From NCBI RefSeq assembly GCF_022023855.1, contig NZ_CP059450.1, forward strand, positions 1,190,001 to 1,254,000: a stretch of 64,000 bases of DNA. The letters are read 5' to 3'. This document shows, one piece after another, positions 62,098-64,000 of this stretch (the stretch's first letter is position 1; the number at the start of each line of letters is the position of its first letter). This DNA is from Azospirillum brasilense (GTDB lineage: Bacteria; Pseudomonadota; Alphaproteobacteria; Azospirillales; Azospirillaceae). Below the pieces are notes generated by a model. That model was not told the DNA's origin. It saw nothing but the letters and a program-made list of their open reading frames with translations, and searched no databases. The translations under genes and the position numbers were made by a program.

Positions 62098-63546
62098 ATG
62101 GCGAAACTGCTGGCGGCGCTGTTGCTGCTGATGGTGGCGATGGGACCCGCCTGCGCGGTGGTGCCCGCTTCCCGCGCCGACACCAGCATCGCGCTGGAGC
62201 ATTACCGGCAGGAATTCGCAAAAGCCAAGGGCACCTCCACCCTCCCCTCCCCGGCGGACCGCAACTATCTCCTCTTCTCCGATGTCCTGCGCCGCGTGTT
62301 GGCCGAACATGTGAAGCCGGGCACGCCGCAGGTTCTGGTCGAAAAGGCCGTCGCCGGCCTTCAGAAGAAGAAGAAGGAGGAACCGGGGGCAACCGACCGG
62401 ACGCTCACCGAAGCGGCGCTGGACGCGATGCTGACCTCCCTCGATCCCTATTCGGCCTTTCTCGACTCGGAGCATTTCCGCTACATGCGGGAGCAGACCC
62501 AGGGCGAGTTCGGCGGGCTGGGCATCGAAGTGACGATGGACGAGGACAGCGGCCTGATCCGCGTCGTGTCGCCCATCGACGGCTCCCCCGCCGCCCGCGC
62601 CGGACTGCGCACCGGCGACCTGATCGCCCGGATCGACGAGGCGCAGGTCAAGGGCATGAACCTGCGCGACGCGGTGGCCCGCATGCGCGGCCCGGTCGGC
62701 ACCTCGGTCGCCTTGACCATGCGGCGCAACGGCGGGAACAGCGGGAACAGCGGTCCCGACGCTCCCTTCCGCGTGTCGCTGACCCGCGCCATCGTGAAGA
62801 TCCAGCCCGTGCGCTACCGGCTGGAGGGCGACGTCGCCTACATCCGCATCGCCGCCTTCAACCAGCAGACCTCCCACGCGCTGGATGAGGCGGTGGAGGA
62901 GATGCGCCGGCAGGCCCATGGCCGGCTGGCCGGGGCGGTGCTGGATCTGCGCAACAACCCCGGCGGCCTGCTCGACCAGGCTGTCAACGTCGCCGACCGC
63001 TTCCTGGAGGCGGTGGACATCGTGTCGGTGCGCGGCCGCGATCCGGACGAGAACCGCCGCTACACCGGCACGCCGGGCGATCTGCTGGCCGGGTTGCCCA
63101 TCGTCCTGCTGGTCAACAGCGGATCGGCCTCGGCGTCGGAGATCGTGGCCGGCGCCCTTCAGGACCACAGCCGGGCGCTGCTGTTCGGCACGCGCAGCTA
63201 TGGCAAGGGCTCGGTGCAGACCATCTCATCGCTGTCCGGCGACATCGGTATTCGCCTGACCACCGCACGCTATTTCCGCCCGTCCGGCGGACTGGTCGAC
63301 TGCTTCGGCGTGTCGCCGAACCTGGAGATCAAGCCGGCCAACGACAACAGCGAGGAAACGCATCCCGACCCGGCGACCTGCGACCCGCACGCCACTCCGC
63401 CGCCGCCGCCGCGCGCCTGGCGGATCGAGGACCTGTGCCCGGACGTGGCCGCCGCCCCGTCGAAGCCGGACGCCGACCGCCCGCTGGACTGCGCCGTCGC
63501 CGCCATCCGCACCCGCCTGATGGGCACGCTGATCGGGCGGCCATAA
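62098..63546 (+). CDS. ctp: S41-family C-terminal processing peptidase
   Basis: A 482-residue exported protease. The signal peptide is about residues 1-20 (LLAALLLLMVAMGPACA). An N-terminal helical region leads to a PDZ domain (about 140-210, FGGLGIEVTMDEDSGLIRVV) and the tail-protease core with DLRNNPGGLLDQAV, the nucleophile Ser345 in SGSASASE and Lys370 in SYGKGSVQ, 25 residues apart as expected. It trims or degrades periplasmic proteins from the C-terminus. The start follows GAGGGGCGCAGG. The C-terminal ~70 residues add two Cys pairs and a poly-Pro stretch. Confidence 0.94.
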   Translation: MAKLLAALLLLMVAMGPACAVVPASRADTSIALEHYRQEFAKAKGTSTLPSPADRNYLLFSDVLRRVLAEHVKPGTPQVLVEKAVAGLQKKKKEEPGATDRTLTEAALDAMLTSLDPYSAFLDSEHFRYMREQTQGEFGGLGIEVTMDEDSGLIRVVSPIDGSPAARAGLRTGDLIARIDEAQVKGMNLRDAVARMRGPVGTSVALTMRRNGGNSGNSGPDAPFRVSLTRAIVKIQPVRYRLEGDVAYIRIAAFNQQTSHALDEAVEEMRRQAHGRLAGAVLDLRNNPGGLLDQAVNVADRFLEAVDIVSVRGRDPDENRRYTGTPGDLLAGLPIVLLVNSGSASASEIVAGALQDHSRALLFGTRSYGKGSVQTISSLSGDIGIRLTTARYFRPSGGLVDCFGVSPNLEIKPANDNSEETHPDPATCDPHATPPPPPRAWRIEDLCPDVAAAPSKPDADRPLDCAVAAIRTRLMGTLIGRP

Positions 63547-63573
63547 GGAAAAGCCACTCTCCTCGGCGAGACC

Positions 63574-63620
63574 CAACAAAAAAGCCCTCCGTTCCAGTGG
63601 AACGGAGGGCTTTTTTGTTG
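63574..63620. terminator. Bidirectional intrinsic terminator with a perfect 22-bp stem
   Basis: AAAAAAGCCCTCCGTTCC and GGAACGGAGGGCTTTTTT form the core of a perfect 22-bp stem around the loop AGT. A and T runs on both sides make it work in both directions, between the convergent S41 peptidase and cold-shock genes. Confidence 0.95.
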
Positions 63621-63742
63621 TGCCCCACTCACCGTCTCGAACCGTGTTGGCGGATCGCGACGGCGGGGGAAATGGTGCTGCTTCCGCGACCGGACGTGAG
63701 GGGATGGGTCCGCCCCGCCCCCTCAAACCCGGCTGTTCGACG

Positions 63743-64000
63743 TCAGACCACTTCGACGCGCTGCGCTTCCGGACCCTTGACGCCCTGGCGGACGGTCACC
63801 CGCACCTGCTCGCCGTCGGCGAGCACGTCCAGGCCCGAGCGCTCCAGAGCGCGGATGTGGATGAAAATGTCCTTGCCGCCGGTGGACGGGGCGATGAAGC
63901 CGAAGCCCTTGGACACGTTGAACCACTTCACGGTGCCGTCGACCGTCTCCTCGGCGCCGCCGGCGCCGCCGCCGTAGCTGCTGCCGCCGTAGCTGCCGCC
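63743..64000 (-). CDS. Cold-shock-domain protein, 5' end beyond the window
   Basis: The last 85 residues of a CspA-like protein. The RNP1 motif KGFGFI and RNP2-like DIFIHIRAL are present, in a single beta-barrel RNA-binding domain. Upstream of the domain is a Gly/Ser/Tyr-rich stretch (SYGGSSYGGGAGG) that continues past the window edge, so the full protein has an N-terminal low-complexity extension. It should act as an RNA chaperone. It faces the bidirectional terminator downstream. Confidence 0.92.
   Translation of the reverse strand, partial: GGSYGGSSYGGGAGGAEETVDGTVKWFNVSKGFGFIAPSTGGKDIFIHIRALERSGLDVLADGEQVRVTVRQGVKGPEAQRVEVV

Overview
This looks like about 64 kb of chromosome or large replicon from a high-GC alphaproteobacterium, most likely Azospirillum or a close Rhodospirillales relative. 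That placement is inference from gene content and order: an oxyR/ahpC pair, a chorismate mutase-hisC-tyrA block divergent from metX-metW, gloB divergent from a methyltransferase, and a Hyd-2-type uptake [NiFe]-hydrogenase with a long accessory operon. No rRNA or tRNA gene was seen. The window contains no complete integrase, phage module or conjugation gene.

Region 1 (about 0.3-12.6 kb) reads as conserved chromosomal backbone. It holds peroxide defence (ahpC, oxyR), an orphan sulfate-binding protein with a cupin-type XRE regulator, aromatic amino acid and histidine genes (chorismate mutase, hisC, tyrA), methionine genes (metX-metW), gloB, and single-gene units (PRC-barrel protein, small hydrolase, methyltransferase, GST).

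Region 2 (about 12.8-37.3 kb) is an accessory patchwork. It starts exactly where a DUF985 cupin gene is cut off and ends with three adjacent broken genes (a DUF427 gene, an IS5-family transposase, a CatB-like acetyltransferase). Between them are a frameshifted IS6-family element, ISL3- and IS5-family remnants, a frameshifted hydrolase, and small self-contained modules: a methyltransferase with a SnoaL-like protein, hydrolases, an FMN reductase, a KaiC-like ATPase with a CheY-like receiver, a reductase/LysR pair, an M28/M43 peptidase operon, a VWA-domain protein, and two MFS/regulator pairs. Seven copies of a degenerate 30-50 bp repeat, all in the same orientation, punctuate these modules every 2-5 kb. 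This repeat family is the least explained feature of the window.

Region 3 (37.3-45.1 kb) returns to ordinary genes: two DMT-family exporters, an FkbM-type methyltransferase, a PPC-like secreted or surface protein, adenine deaminase, a small lipoprotein and a chemoreceptor.

Region 4 (45.1-60.9 kb) is the hydrogenase locus. A perfect FNR-type box precedes hybOABC-hybD, which encodes the small subunit, ferredoxin, membrane anchor, large subunit and maturation protease. A secreted MBL-fold hydrolase and hupE (nickel transporter) lie on the opposite strand. A second FNR-type box precedes a tightly overlapping assembly operon: hypC/hupF, a rubredoxin-HybE fusion, a hupK-like gene, hypA, hypB with a large His-rich nickel-storage segment, a LysE-family exporter, hypF with an in-frame repeat insertion, a second hypC, and hypE. 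hypD is absent from this otherwise complete set.

Region 5 (61-64 kb) holds a bacterial sugar transferase, an S41 C-terminal processing protease, a very strong bidirectional terminator, and the 3' part of a cold-shock-domain gene that runs off the window.
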